NCBI RefSeq assembly: GCF_001514065.1
Contig: NZ_KQ948426.1
Location: 1-64,000 of the forward strand
Direction: 5' to 3'
From: Streptomyces antibioticus
Lineage (GTDB): Bacteria; Actinomycetota; Actinomycetes; Streptomycetales; Streptomycetaceae
Length of the DNA stretch: 64,000 nucleotides
Positions 46,308-54,456 of the stretch are shown piece by piece. The translations under genes were made by a program, and so were the position numbers. Under the pieces are notes generated by a model. It saw only the letters and a program-made list of their open reading frames with translations, made no database searches and was not told where the DNA came from. Position 1 is the stretch's first letter. Each line of letters begins with the position of its first letter.

Positions 46308-47471
46308 ATGAACGATGCTGCGGAGCAGGTGGACGAGAAGTCGGCGGAGGAACGGTTGCGGGAGCGCCGCAAGGACGCCGTACGCGCGGCGCGGCGGGTC
46401 CTGTGGCGGGGCGGGCTGAGCCTCACGATCCGCGACCGGCTCGCGTCCCTGGCGGAGGCCGCTCCCGAGGTCTACGACCTGGAGGAGCAACCGGACATCT
46501 ACGGCAACGGTGTCGTGACGGCCCTGGAGGAGCGGGTCGCGTCCCTGCTGGGCAAGGAGGCCGCCGCGTTCTTCCCGACGGGCACGATGGCCCAGCAGGT
46601 CGCCCTGCGCTGCTGGGCGGCCCGTACCGGGAACGCCACGGTCGCCCTGCATCCGCTGGCCCACCCCGAGGTCCACGAACGCCATGCCTTCACCCAGGTC
46701 AGCGGCTTGCGCCCGGTGCGCCTGACTAGCGAACCCCGGCTGCCCACCGCCGACGAGGTGCGCGACCTCGACGAGCCCTATGGCGCGCTGATGCTGGAAC
46801 TGCCGCTCCGGGACGCCGGATTCGTCCTGCCGACCTGGGAGGAGCTCACCGAGGTCGTGGAGGCGGCGCGGGAGCGCGACGCGGTGGTGCACTTCGACGG
46901 CGCGCGCCTGTGGGAGACCACCGTCCACTTCGGCCGCCCCCTGGACGAGATCGCGGGCCTGGCGGACAGCGTCTACGTGTCGTTCTACAAGTCCCTCGAA
47001 GGCCTCGCCGGAGCCGCGCTCGCGGGCCCGAAGACGCTGGTGGACGAGGCGAAGACCTGGCGGCACCGGTACGGCGGGATGCTCTTCCAGCAGTTCCCCA
47101 CCGCGCTGTCGGCGCTCGTCGGCCTGGAGCGGGAACTGCCCCGGCTGCCGGAGTACGTCCGGCACGCGCGCGTGGTGGCCGCCGCGCTGCGGGAGGGGTT
47201 CGCGGAGGCGGGCGTGCCCTGGGCGCGTGTGCACCCCGAGGAGCCGCACACGCACCAGTTCCAGGTCTGGCTGCCCTACGACCCCGAGGTCCTGGTCGAG
47301 GCGGCGGTGCGGCAGGCGGAGGAGACCGGGACGTATCTGTTCACCGGCTACTGGGACCGCGGCGGGCCTGGGCTGGCCCTCACCGAGGTCACCGTGGGCG
47401 CGGCCGGTCTGGAGTGGACGGCCGAGGACGTGAAGGCGGCGGTGGCGGACTTCGTGGCGCGGCTGCCGTAG
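46308..47471 (+). CDS. Threonine aldolase-like PLP enzyme (beta-eliminating lyase family)
   Basis: A 387-aa fold-type I PLP enzyme. The expected points are visible: the Gly/Thr phosphate grip FFPTGTMAQQ, the cofactor Asp in VVHFDGARLWE, and the Schiff-base Lys in SFYKSLEGLAGA. It probably cleaves threonine or related beta-hydroxy amino acids. ATG at 46308 was chosen with GGGAG 12 bases before; ATG at 46296 is too close to that site. It converges on a small gene with three bases between stops. Confidence 0.85.
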   Translation: MNDAAEQVDEKSAEERLRERRKDAVRAARRVLWRGGLSLTIRDRLASLAEAAPEVYDLEEQPDIYGNGVVTALEERVASLLGKEAAAFFPTGTMAQQVALRCWAARTGNATVALHPLAHPEVHERHAFTQVSGLRPVRLTSEPRLPTADEVRDLDEPYGALMLELPLRDAGFVLPTWEELTEVVEAARERDAVVHFDGARLWETTVHFGRPLDEIAGLADSVYVSFYKSLEGLAGAALAGPKTLVDEAKTWRHRYGGMLFQQFPTALSALVGLERELPRLPEYVRHARVVAAALREGFAEAGVPWARVHPEEPHTHQFQVWLPYDPEVLVEAAVRQAEETGTYLFTGYWDRGGPGLALTEVTVGAAGLEWTAEDVKAAVADFVARLP

Positions 47472-47474
47472 GGC

Positions 47475-47684
47475 TCAGGGGTTGGGGTTGAGGTGCAGCC
47501 GGCGGGCCAGGGATCGCCGTATCCGCCCCCTGGCCGGCCGTTCGGCGAGCACCGCGCGGAAGAGGCGGTGGTCCCGCCACTCGCGCACGACCTGCCAGTC
47601 GTGGGCGCCGGGTGCGGGCGGGGCGAGCTCGCCGTGCTGCCGGGCGCGGTAGGTGTCGAGGAGGTACTGCTGCGTGATGCTCAT
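47475..47684 (-). CDS. Small conserved hypothetical protein, 69 aa
   Basis: The protein starts MSITQQYLLDTYRARQHGE and ends RRLHLNPNP. It is basic with no signal or span and has a Trp pair (DWQVVREW). GAAGG lies upstream of the ATG at 47684. It is divergent from the ArsR-type gene, whose palindromic operator lies between the two, so shared control is likely. The function is unknown. Confidence 0.6.
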   Translation of the reverse strand: MSITQQYLLDTYRARQHGELAPPAPGAHDWQVVREWRDHRLFRAVLAERPARGRIRRSLARRLHLNPNP

Positions 47685-47779
47685 GGCTGATCGCCTTCTC
47701 GGGACGTGCTCCGATGGGGCGGGGGCCGCGGCTGCCCCGGTCGTCCCAGGTTGCGCCGGTACGGCGGCGGCGTCGCGTC

Positions 47780-47800
47780 GATTGACGGCCGCCGTCAATC
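47780..47800. promoter_or_regulatory. Perfect 21-bp palindrome, operator of the ArsR-type gene
   Basis: GATTGACGGC (47780-47789) and GCCGTCAATC (47791-47800) are perfect mirror arms around a single C. The site is between the divergent small gene and the ArsR-type regulator gene. Size and symmetry suit an ArsR-family dimer. Confidence 0.65.
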
Positions 47801-47810
47801 GGGGGCGGCG

Positions 47811-47833
47811 TTGTCAGTGGCGAGGTGCACCAT
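47811..47833 (+). promoter_or_regulatory. Degenerate PafBC-type promoter before the ArsR-type gene
   Basis: TTGTCAGTG (47811-47819), eight bases, then CACCAT (47828-47833) and six bases to the ATG. The upstream part is perfect; the -10 departs from TAnnnT at its first position. Weak but well placed for a leaderless transcript. Confidence 0.35.
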
Positions 47834-47839
47834 GAGGGC

Positions 47840-48946
47840 ATGAGCGTGCGCATCGACATCGCGGGGCTGCGGCCGGAGAGGGTCGCCTTCGTGCCCTCAC
47901 CCCTGGCCGAGCTCGCCATGGCGCTGCACGCGCTGGCCGAGCCGGCGCACCATCCGGGCCTGCAGGGCTGGGTGACCGGCGTGACCGCGGGGCTCGACTC
48001 GCACCTCGCCGACCGGATGTGCGAGGCGGACTTCCTGTGGCGGACGACGTTCTCCGACCTGTTCCTGCCCTTCGCCGGCATCCCGGGCCGGAGCACGCTT
48101 CCGGGGGCGACCATCGCCCAGGAGCTGGACCAGCTCGACAAGCTGACGGACGAGCAGTTCGTGGACGCCGCCCTGGAGTTCACCTGCGCGGTGCCCTACT
48201 CGTCGTACGGCCCCACCGTGCTCTCCGACCCCGAGCTGCACCGGCGCGCCCTGGAGCTGGCCGCGTCGCGCGGTCCCCAGCAGGTGCGGTTCACCGAGCG
48301 GCTGCTGGCCGACCCGGTGCGGATCCGGACCTGGTTCCGCGAGTTCGTCGAGGACTGCGACGCGGCGTTCTTCGCCGACACCTGGTCCCGGCTGCGCCAC
48401 CAGCTCGCGGCCGACGCCCGCCACAAGACCGACCTGCTTCGGCACAAGGGCCTCGCCGAGGCGCTGACCGCGGTGTCCCCGGCGGTCGCGCTCGACGAGA
48501 CCTCCGCGCGGATCACCATCGACAAGCTCGGCGAGGGCCGCACGGTCACCGAGGACGGCGGCCTGCTGCTCGTCCCGACGAGCCTGGGCTGGCCGCACCT
48601 GAGCGTCCTGCACCGCTACGGCTGGCAACCGACGCTGCACTACCCGGTCGGCTCCCCCGAGCTGGCGTCACCGTCCTCGGTGGAACAGCTGGCCCTGCGG
48701 ATGACCGCGCTCTCCCACCCCGTCCGGATGCGCCTGTGCCGCCATCTGGCGCGCAGCGCGTACACCACGAGCGAGCTGGCCCAGGCACACGGCATGACGG
48801 CCCCCGAGATATCCCGCCACCTGAGCGTCCTGAAGAAGGCGGGCCTGATCTCCACCCGCCGCCGCGGGCGGTACGTCCTGCACCAGCTGGACGTGACCGT
48901 GGTGGCGCGGCTGGGCAGCGACTTCCTGGAGGGCATCCTGCGCTGA
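47840..48946 (+). CDS. ArsR-family regulator with large N-terminal domain (DUF5937-type)
   Basis: A 368-aa protein. The N-terminal 270 residues match the helical domain that precedes ArsR-type HTH in many Streptomyces proteins (MSVRIDIAGLRPERVAFVPSPLAELAMALHALAEPAHHP). The C-terminal HTH (about 285-360) is ALSHPVRMRLCRHLARSAYTTSELAQAHGMTAPEISRHLSVLKKAGLISTRRRGRYV. No metal-binding Cys motif is present, so it is probably not a metal sensor. ATG at 47840; GTG at 47825 is an alternative. A palindrome 40 bases upstream suggests autoregulation. Confidence 0.83.
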   Translation: MSVRIDIAGLRPERVAFVPSPLAELAMALHALAEPAHHPGLQGWVTGVTAGLDSHLADRMCEADFLWRTTFSDLFLPFAGIPGRSTLPGATIAQELDQLDKLTDEQFVDAALEFTCAVPYSSYGPTVLSDPELHRRALELAASRGPQQVRFTERLLADPVRIRTWFREFVEDCDAAFFADTWSRLRHQLAADARHKTDLLRHKGLAEALTAVSPAVALDETSARITIDKLGEGRTVTEDGGLLLVPTSLGWPHLSVLHRYGWQPTLHYPVGSPELASPSSVEQLALRMTALSHPVRMRLCRHLARSAYTTSELAQAHGMTAPEISRHLSVLKKAGLISTRRRGRYVLHQLDVTVVARLGSDFLEGILR

Positions 48947-48956
48947 GCGCGCCGGA

Positions 48957-48978
48957 GTCCGGCTCGAGCGAACCGGAC
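48957..48978. terminator. Weak terminator hairpin between convergent genes
   Basis: GTCCGG (48957-48962) and CCGGAC (48973-48978) pair around ten bases between the ArsR-type and TmrB-like genes. There is no T-run. Confidence 0.35.
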
Positions 48979-48982
48979 GTGC

Positions 48983-49615
48983 TCAGTCGAACCGGATGTG
49001 CTTCGCCCCGATCCGCGCCTGCCTCAGCCGTGTCCGCAGCGCGCCCTCGTTGTTCGGCCGCAGCCGCAGCCCGGCCAGGACGGCGATCCGGTCCGCCGTC
49101 TTCGGCACGGTCGAGTCGTCCGTCCACAGATGCTCGGCGAACTCCGGCTCGCGCAGCCGCTCCAGACAGTGGTCGAGTTGCTGCACGGCCCAAGTCTCCC
49201 GCCCCAGACCGGCGTTCTTGCCGCCCATGAACCGAAGGAGGTGCCCGAAGCCCCGTTCCCGGAGCCGCCCGAGGACGGTCTCGCGCTGGGCGAGGAGCGT
49301 GAAGTGGCGTACGTCGTGGCCGAGTTCGCCCAGCCGGCCCACGGTCTCGGCGAAGTAGCCGGAGTCCGTCACCGTCATGGGCGCGATGACCACGCCGTCG
49401 TGCTTGGTGAGGGCGAGATCGAGGACCTCCACGACGCCCTGCCGCCAGGACGTCAGATCCTGGAAGTCGCCGCGCAGTTCGGGCGGCAGCATGCGGCGCA
49501 GCCCGAAGCCGGCGTGCTCGGGATCGCAGACGACACTGCCGGGCAGGCGGCGCTGGATCTCGTACGCCGTCTGCGTCTTCCCGCCGCCGAAGGGGCCGTT
49601 GATCCACAGGAGCAT
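48983..49615 (-). CDS. TmrB-like ATP-binding protein (tunicamycin-resistance family)
   Basis: A 210-aa P-loop protein. The start MLLWINGPFGGGKTQTAYEIQRRLPGS carries the P-loop GPFGGGKT at residues 7-14 and closely follows, as I recall it, the start of Bacillus TmrB. Further shared blocks are DPEHAGFGLRRM, HDVRHFTLLAQRETVLGRLRERG, ETWAVQQLDHCLERL and the end RIGAKHIRFD. TmrB gives tunicamycin resistance, probably by binding the drug at the membrane. An antibiotic kinase-like role for this homologue is possible. Monocistronic. Confidence 0.78.
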   Translation of the reverse strand: MLLWINGPFGGGKTQTAYEIQRRLPGSVVCDPEHAGFGLRRMLPPELRGDFQDLTSWRQGVVEVLDLALTKHDGVVIAPMTVTDSGYFAETVGRLGELGHDVRHFTLLAQRETVLGRLRERGFGHLLRFMGGKNAGLGRETWAVQQLDHCLERLREPEFAEHLWTDDSTVPKTADRIAVLAGLRLRPNNEGALRTRLRQARIGAKHIRFD

Positions 49616-49664
49616 GCGCAGACCCTAGTGGGCGGCGGTCACGCGGGCGTCACGTTCGCGTGAC

Positions 49665-50336
49665 TCAGCCGTGCCCGCCGGCCCGGACCAGCCCCGTCTC
49701 GTAGGCCAGGACGACCACCTGCACCCGGTCCCTGAGTCCCAGCTTGGTCAGGATGCGGCCCACGTGGGTCTTCACGGTCGCCTCGGACAGGACCAGCCGG
49801 GCCGCGATCTCGCCGTTGGACAGGCCCTGGGCGACCAGCACCATGACCTCGCGCTCGCGGTCGGTGAGCCGCTCCAGCTCCTTGTGCTGGGGCTCCTTGC
49901 CGGTGCTCGGCAGCATCGGCGCGAACCGGTCGAGGAGACGGCGCGTGGTCGAGGGCGCCACCACCGCGTCCCCGCTGTGCACCGCGCGGATCGCGGCGAG
50001 CAGCTCGCCGGGCGGCACATCCTTGAGCATGAAGCCGGACGCGCCCGCCTTCAGCCCGGAGAAGGCGTACTCGTCGAGGTCGAAGGTGGTCAGGATGAGC
50101 ACCTTCGGCGGGTTCTCCTCCTGGCAGATGCGGCGGGTCGTCTCCACCCCGTCCAGCTTCGGCATGCGCACGTCCATCAGCACCACGTCGACGGTCGTGG
50201 CCCGCAGCACCTGGAGTGCCTCGACGCCGTCGCCCGCCTCCGCGACGACCTCCATGTCCGGCTGGGCGGCGAGCACCATCCGGAACCCGGTGCGCAGCAG
50301 CACCTGGTCGTCGACGAGCATCACGCGGATCGTCAT
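49665..50336 (-). CDS. NarL/LuxR-type response regulator
   Basis: A 223-aa regulator. The receiver has DD at 9-10, phospho-acceptor Asp in VVLMDVRMPK and Lys in MLKDVPPGE. The C-terminal LuxR HTH is LTDREREVMVLVAQGLSNGEIAARLVLSEATVKTHVGRILTKLGL. GAGG lies six bases before the ATG at 50336. It is 83 bases downstream of its histidine kinase, in the same direction, forming a two-component system of unknown signal. Confidence 0.93.
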   Translation of the reverse strand: MTIRVMLVDDQVLLRTGFRMVLAAQPDMEVVAEAGDGVEALQVLRATTVDVVLMDVRMPKLDGVETTRRICQEENPPKVLILTTFDLDEYAFSGLKAGASGFMLKDVPPGELLAAIRAVHSGDAVVAPSTTRRLLDRFAPMLPSTGKEPQHKELERLTDREREVMVLVAQGLSNGEIAARLVLSEATVKTHVGRILTKLGLRDRVQVVVLAYETGLVRAGGHG

Positions 50337-50419
50337 CGGGGCCTCTTCCGTCTCTCTACGACTCATCTGGTTGCGTCGGCAAGGGTGTTACAGGTGTCAA
50401 CAGGGGGCGTGCGTCGGCG

Positions 50420-51622
50420 TCAGTGCACCGGTTTGAGCGGGAGCAGCGCGCTGATACGGAATCCTCCGCCCGGACGTGGTCCCGCATCCAGGGTGCCGCC
50501 GACCATACCGACGCGCTCGCGCATCCCGATCAGACCGTGTCCCTGGCCGTCCGCGCCGCCGTCCTCGTACAGCTCGTGCGGGGCGCCCTTGCCGTCGTCC
50601 TCGACGAGCAGGCCGAGCCCGTCGTCGAAGTACACCAGGCGCACGCTCGCGCCCGCGTTGGGCCCGCCGTGCTTGCGGGTGTTGGTGAGCGCCTCCTGCA
50701 CGATGCGGTACGCCGTCAGCTCGACGCCGCTGGGCAGCGGGCGCGGGGTGCCCTCCACCTTGAAGTCGACGGGCAGGCCGGAGGTGCGGCACTGCTCGAC
50801 CAGGTCGTCGATCTGCTCGACGTCGGGCTGCGGGACGTACTCCCCGACCTCCTGGTGCTCGCCGGTGCGCAGCACGCCCAGCAGGCGGCGCATCTCGGCG
50901 AGGGCCTGCCGGCCGGTGGAGGAGATCGTCTCCAGGGCCTTCTTCGCCTGGTCGGGCGCGGCGTCGAGGACGTACGCGGCACCGTCGGCCTGCACGACCA
51001 TCACCGAGACGTTGTGCGCGACCACGTCGTGGAGCTCGCGCGCGATGCGGGCGCGCTCGGCGGCGACCGCGACCTTCGCCTGCGCCTCGCGCTCCTTCTC
51101 CAGGCGGCTCGCGCGCTCCTCCAGCTGCGCGAAGTAGGCGCGACGGGTGCGCATCGAGTCGCCGAGCACCCAGGCCAGCGCGAACGGCACCGTCTGGAAG
51201 ACGATCAGCGCCGCGTTGGCCAGGGCGCTCGCGTCGTGGTTCCACCACCGCAGATGCGCCACGCACGCCGCGCTCAGGCCCGTGGCGAGCGCGAGCCGGG
51301 ACGCCCAGCGGGCGCCGGTCGCGGCGACGGTGTAGACGATGACCAGGAACGCGAAGTCACCCGGCGTCGTGGGCACGTCCGCCAGCAGTTGGGCGACGCC
51401 GATGCCGACGGCCAGGAGCAGCATCTTCTCCGGCATGCGCCGGCGCAGCGCGATCACCAGGCACAACAGGAGGACGATCGGGATGACCGCGGCCTCTGAG
51501 TCCGTCCCCTCGTCCGACTGCTCGGCGACTTCGAACACGACCGAGATCCCGAAAAGGAAGACGGCCCAGAAGGCGTCGACCCATGTCGGGTGCCTGCGGA
51601 GGAAGTCATAGAGGCGCTGCAC
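50420..51622 (-). CDS. Sensor histidine kinase, HisKA_3 type
   Basis: A 400-aa membrane kinase. Four or five membrane spans occupy about 15-165 (including VIPIVLLLCLVIAL and FQTVPFALAWVLG), with almost no extracellular loop, so it likely senses the membrane itself. A coiled linker with EERASRLEKEREAQAK follows. The H-box is ARELHDVVAHNVSVMVVQ, the N-box EALTNTRKHGG, and the end GHGLIGMRERVGMVGGTL. GTG start. It is divergent from the MidA-type gene with 118 bases between. Confidence 0.92.
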   Translation of the reverse strand: MQRLYDFLRRHPTWVDAFWAVFLFGISVVFEVAEQSDEGTDSEAAVIPIVLLLCLVIALRRRMPEKMLLLAVGIGVAQLLADVPTTPGDFAFLVIVYTVAATGARWASRLALATGLSAACVAHLRWWNHDASALANAALIVFQTVPFALAWVLGDSMRTRRAYFAQLEERASRLEKEREAQAKVAVAAERARIARELHDVVAHNVSVMVVQADGAAYVLDAAPDQAKKALETISSTGRQALAEMRRLLGVLRTGEHQEVGEYVPQPDVEQIDDLVEQCRTSGLPVDFKVEGTPRPLPSGVELTAYRIVQEALTNTRKHGGPNAGASVRLVYFDDGLGLLVEDDGKGAPHELYEDGGADGQGHGLIGMRERVGMVGGTLDAGPRPGGGFRISALLPLKPVH

Positions 51623-51740
51623 GTAACCCAGCGTAGGGAAGCGTGATAGGTGCAGGGGTCAACCGGAGGGTCGATCCATGCGCCCCCGGCATACTCCCCA
51701 AGGTGGAGGCCCCGCTCCCCTGTGCGCATAGTCTGGCGCC

Positions 51741-52805
51741 GTGACGGACGGGACAGCGGAGGAGTGGCGCGGCTGGCGGGCGGCGACGCAGGCCGCCCTG
51801 TACGGCCCTGACGGCTTCTACCGCCGCCCGGAGGGCCCGGCGGGTCACTTCCGTACGTCCGTCCACGCGTCGCCGCTGTTCGCCGAGGCCGTGGCCCGGC
51901 TGCTGTGCCGGGTCGACGAGGCCCTGGGCCGGCCCCCGGCGCTCGACTTCGTCGACATGGCGGCGGGCCGGGGCGAGCTGGTCACCGGGGTCCTCGCCGC
52001 GCTGCCCGCGGACGTCGCGGCCCGCACGCGCGCGTACGCCGTCGAGCTCGCCGACCGGCCGCCCGGCCTCGACCACCGGATCGAGTGGCTGCCCAAGCCC
52101 CCGCGCGGGATCACCGGCCTGCTGTTCGCCAACGAGTGGCTCGACAACGTGCCGGTGGAGATCGCCGAGGTGGACCCCGCGGGGATCGCGCGCCGGGTGC
52201 TCGTACGAGGGGACGGGGCCGAGCGGCTCGGGGAGCCGCTGGCCGGCGCGGAGGCGGAGTGGCTCGCGCGCTGGTGGCCGCTGCCGGCCGAGGCGGGGCT
52301 ACGGGCGGAGGTCGGGCTGCCCCGGGACGAGGCGTGGGCCGACGCGGTTGCGGCGGTGGCGCGGGGGCTCGCGGTGGCGGTCGACTACGCGCACACCGCG
52401 GACGCGCGCCCCCTGTTCGGGACGCTCACCGGGTTTCGCGCGGGGCGCGAGACGGCGCCCGTGCCGGACGGGTCGTGCGACATCACGGCGCACGTCGCGC
52501 TGGACGCCGCGCTGGGCGCCGCGCTGGAGGCGTGCGGCGTGCCCGGGGGGCGCCTGCTGACACAACGCGCCGCCCTGCACGCCTTGGGGATCGCGGGCGC
52601 ACGCCCCCCGCTCGCACTCGCCACCACACAACCCGCGGCCTACGTACGCGCCCTCGCGAGCGCCGGCGAAGCCGCCGAACTCACCGCACCCGGCGGCCTC
52701 GGCGACTTCGGCTGGCTGTTGCAACCGGTCGGCATCGAGAGCACGTCCCTGGGCGGACTGCTTGGCGGACTACTTGTCGATGTCCCCGACCACGAAGAAC
52801 AGTGA
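51741..52805 (+). CDS. MidA/NDUFAF7-type SAM-dependent methyltransferase
   Basis: A 354-aa protein of the family that includes NDUFAF7, the arginine methyltransferase of complex I subunit NDUFS2. Visible are [30 protein letters not shown] at the start, the SAM loop [14 protein letters not shown] (about 73-86), [15 protein letters not shown] (the family N-E-x-x-D-x-x-P block), and VDYAHT. The GTG lies six bases after TAGTCT (51729-51734), a leaderless arrangement. Its last 36 bases overlap the convergent nuoD gene, whose product is the NDUFS2 homologue. Confidence 0.82.
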   Translation: MTDGTAEEWRGWRAATQAALYGPDGFYRRPEGPAGHFRTSVHASPLFAEAVARLLCRVDEALGRPPALDFVDMAAGRGELVTGVLAALPADVAARTRAYAVELADRPPGLDHRIEWLPKPPRGITGLLFANEWLDNVPVEIAEVDPAGIARRVLVRGDGAERLGEPLAGAEAEWLARWWPLPAEAGLRAEVGLPRDEAWADAVAAVARGLAVAVDYAHTADARPLFGTLTGFRAGRETAPVPDGSCDITAHVALDAALGAALEACGVPGGRLLTQRAALHALGIAGARPPLALATTQPAAYVRALASAGEAAELTAPGGLGDFGWLLQPVGIESTSLGGLLGGLLVDVPDHEEQ

Positions 52806-53921
52806 CCCCAGGATCGCCACCATGTCGGCGACCAGCGTCCCCGGCAGCAGCTCCACCAGCGCCTGGATGTTGTTGTACGACGCCGAGCGCAGCTTGAGGC
52901 GGTACGGCGTCTTCTCGCCCTTGCTGACGAGGTAGTAGCCGTTGATGCCGAGGGGGTTCTCGGTCCAGGCGTAGGTGTGGCCCTCGGGCGCCTTCAGGAC
53001 CTTCGGGAGCCGCTGGTTGATCGGGCCGGGCTCCAGCCCGGCGAGCCGGTCGAGGCAGGCGTCGGCGAGGTCGAGGGAGTTGTGGGTCTGCTCCAGGAGG
53101 ACCTCGAAGCGGGCCAGGCAGTCGCCCTCGGTCCGGGTGGCGACCTTCAGGGTGTCCTGGAGTTCGCCGTAGGCGAGATAGGGCTCGTCGCGGCGCAGGT
53201 CGAAGTCGACGCCGGAGGCGCGCGCGATGGGCCCGCTCACGCCGTACGCGTGCACGGTCTGCGGCGCGAGCGCGCCCACGCCCCGCGTGCGCCCCCGGAA
53301 GATCTCGTTGCCGAGCACCAGGTCGTCGTACACGTCCATGCGCGAGCGCACGGCGGCGACGGCGGCACGCGCGCGTCCCGCCCAGCCGGCGGGGAGGTCC
53401 TCCTTGAGGCCGCCGACGCGGTTGAACATGTAGTGCATGCGCCCGCCGGAGACCTCCTCCATGACGTTCTGGAGGACCTCGCGCTCCCGGAACGCGTAGA
53501 AGACCGGGGTGATGCCGCCGAGCTCCAGCGGGTACGAGCCGAGGAACATCAGGTGGTTGAGCACCCGGTTGAGCTCGGCGAGGAGTGTGCGCGTCCACAC
53601 CGCGCGCGGGGGCACCTCCATGCCCAGCATGCGCTCGACGGCGAGGACCACGCCCAGCTCGTTGGAGAAGGCCGACAGCCAGTCGTGGCGGTTGGCGAGC
53701 ATGATGATCTGGCGGTAGTCGCGCGCCTCGAAAAGCTTCTCCGCGCCGCGGTGCATATAGCCGATCACCGGCTCCGCGTGCTGGATCCGCTCGCCGTCCA
53801 GGACGAGCCTGAGACGCAGCACACCGTGCGTCGACGGGTGCTGGGGCCCGATGTTGAGCACCATGTCCGTGCTCTCCGCGGCGCCGCCGATACCGACCGT
53901 GGTCTCCGTCGTGGGAGTCAT
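52770..53921 (-). CDS. nuoD: Solitary NuoD-like subunit of NADH-quinone oxidoreductase
   Basis: A 383-aa homologue of the 49-kDa subunit. [22 protein letters not shown] (His32 kept), [11 protein letters not shown] with Arg58, [45 protein letters not shown] and the end [13 protein letters not shown] are family blocks. DRxDY, whose Tyr binds quinone in complex I, reads NRHDW here (Trp81). No other nuo gene is in the window, so this is the extra nuoD2-type copy. AGGAGAG precedes the ATG by 11 bases. Confidence 0.92.
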   Translation of the reverse strand: MTPTTETTVGIGGAAESTDMVLNIGPQHPSTHGVLRLRLVLDGERIQHAEPVIGYMHRGAEKLFEARDYRQIIMLANRHDWLSAFSNELGVVLAVERMLGMEVPPRAVWTRTLLAELNRVLNHLMFLGSYPLELGGITPVFYAFREREVLQNVMEEVSGGRMHYMFNRVGGLKEDLPAGWAGRARAAVAAVRSRMDVYDDLVLGNEIFRGRTRGVGALAPQTVHAYGVSGPIARASGVDFDLRRDEPYLAYGELQDTLKVATRTEGDCLARFEVLLEQTHNSLDLADACLDRLAGLEPGPINQRLPKVLKAPEGHTYAWTENPLGINGYYLVSKGEKTPYRLKLRSASYNNIQALVELLPGTLVADMVAILGSLFFVVGDIDK

Positions 53922-53940
53922 GGACACAGTCTCTCCTACG

Positions 53941-53946
53941 TACGCT
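53941..53946 (+). promoter_or_regulatory. Leaderless -10 box of the PH-domain operon
   Basis: TACGCT is followed by six bases and the ATG at 53953. It lies in the 31-base gap to the divergent nuoD start, so the two promoters must overlap. Confidence 0.4.
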
Positions 53947-53952
53947 GGCCCT

Positions 53953-54456
53953 ATGGAGACGGGGAGCGGGCAGGACACGGAGTCTGTGGCGGGTGAGCCG
54001 GTGTGGATCGGGCTGCCCCCGGGGCTGCTGCGGATGCGACGGCTGTTGCTGGTGGTGTGGCTGGGGCTGATCGCCCTCGCGCTGGGTGGGCTGCTCTGGC
54101 TGTTCGCCGGGCCCGCCTGGGCCGCGATCGCGCTGCTGCCGGTCGCCGCCATCGCCTGGGGGTGGGTGATGCTCGGCCGCAACTGGGCCTCCTGGCGCTA
54201 CGCCGAGCGCGCGGACGACCTGCTGATCAGCCGGGGCGTGCTGTGGCGCGAGGAGACGGTCGTGCCGTACGGGCGGATGCAGCTCGTCGAGGTCACCTCC
54301 GGCCCCGTGGAGCGGCACTTCGGGCTCGCCAGCGTCCAGCTGCACACGGCCGCCGCCGCGACCGACGCGACCATCCCCGGCCTCGATCCGGCCGAGGCGG
54401 AACGGCTGCGCGACCGGCTCACCGAGCTCGGCGAGGCCCGATCGGCGGGCCTGTGA
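53953..54456 (+). CDS. Membrane protein with bacterial PH domain (bPH2)
   Basis: A 167-aa protein. Two spans (about 28-66) precede a single bPH2 domain: [45 protein letters not shown] is the characteristic core. It resembles the YdbS half of the YdbS/YdbT pair. Its stop overlaps the GTG of the next gene (GTGA at 54453-54456), so the two are made together. Members are thought to be membrane scaffolds linked to envelope integrity or bacteriocin tolerance. Confidence 0.85.
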   Translation: METGSGQDTESVAGEPVWIGLPPGLLRMRRLLLVVWLGLIALALGGLLWLFAGPAWAAIALLPVAAIAWGWVMLGRNWASWRYAERADDLLISRGVLWREETVVPYGRMQLVEVTSGPVERHFGLASVQLHTAAAATDATIPGLDPAEAERLRDRLTELGEARSAGL

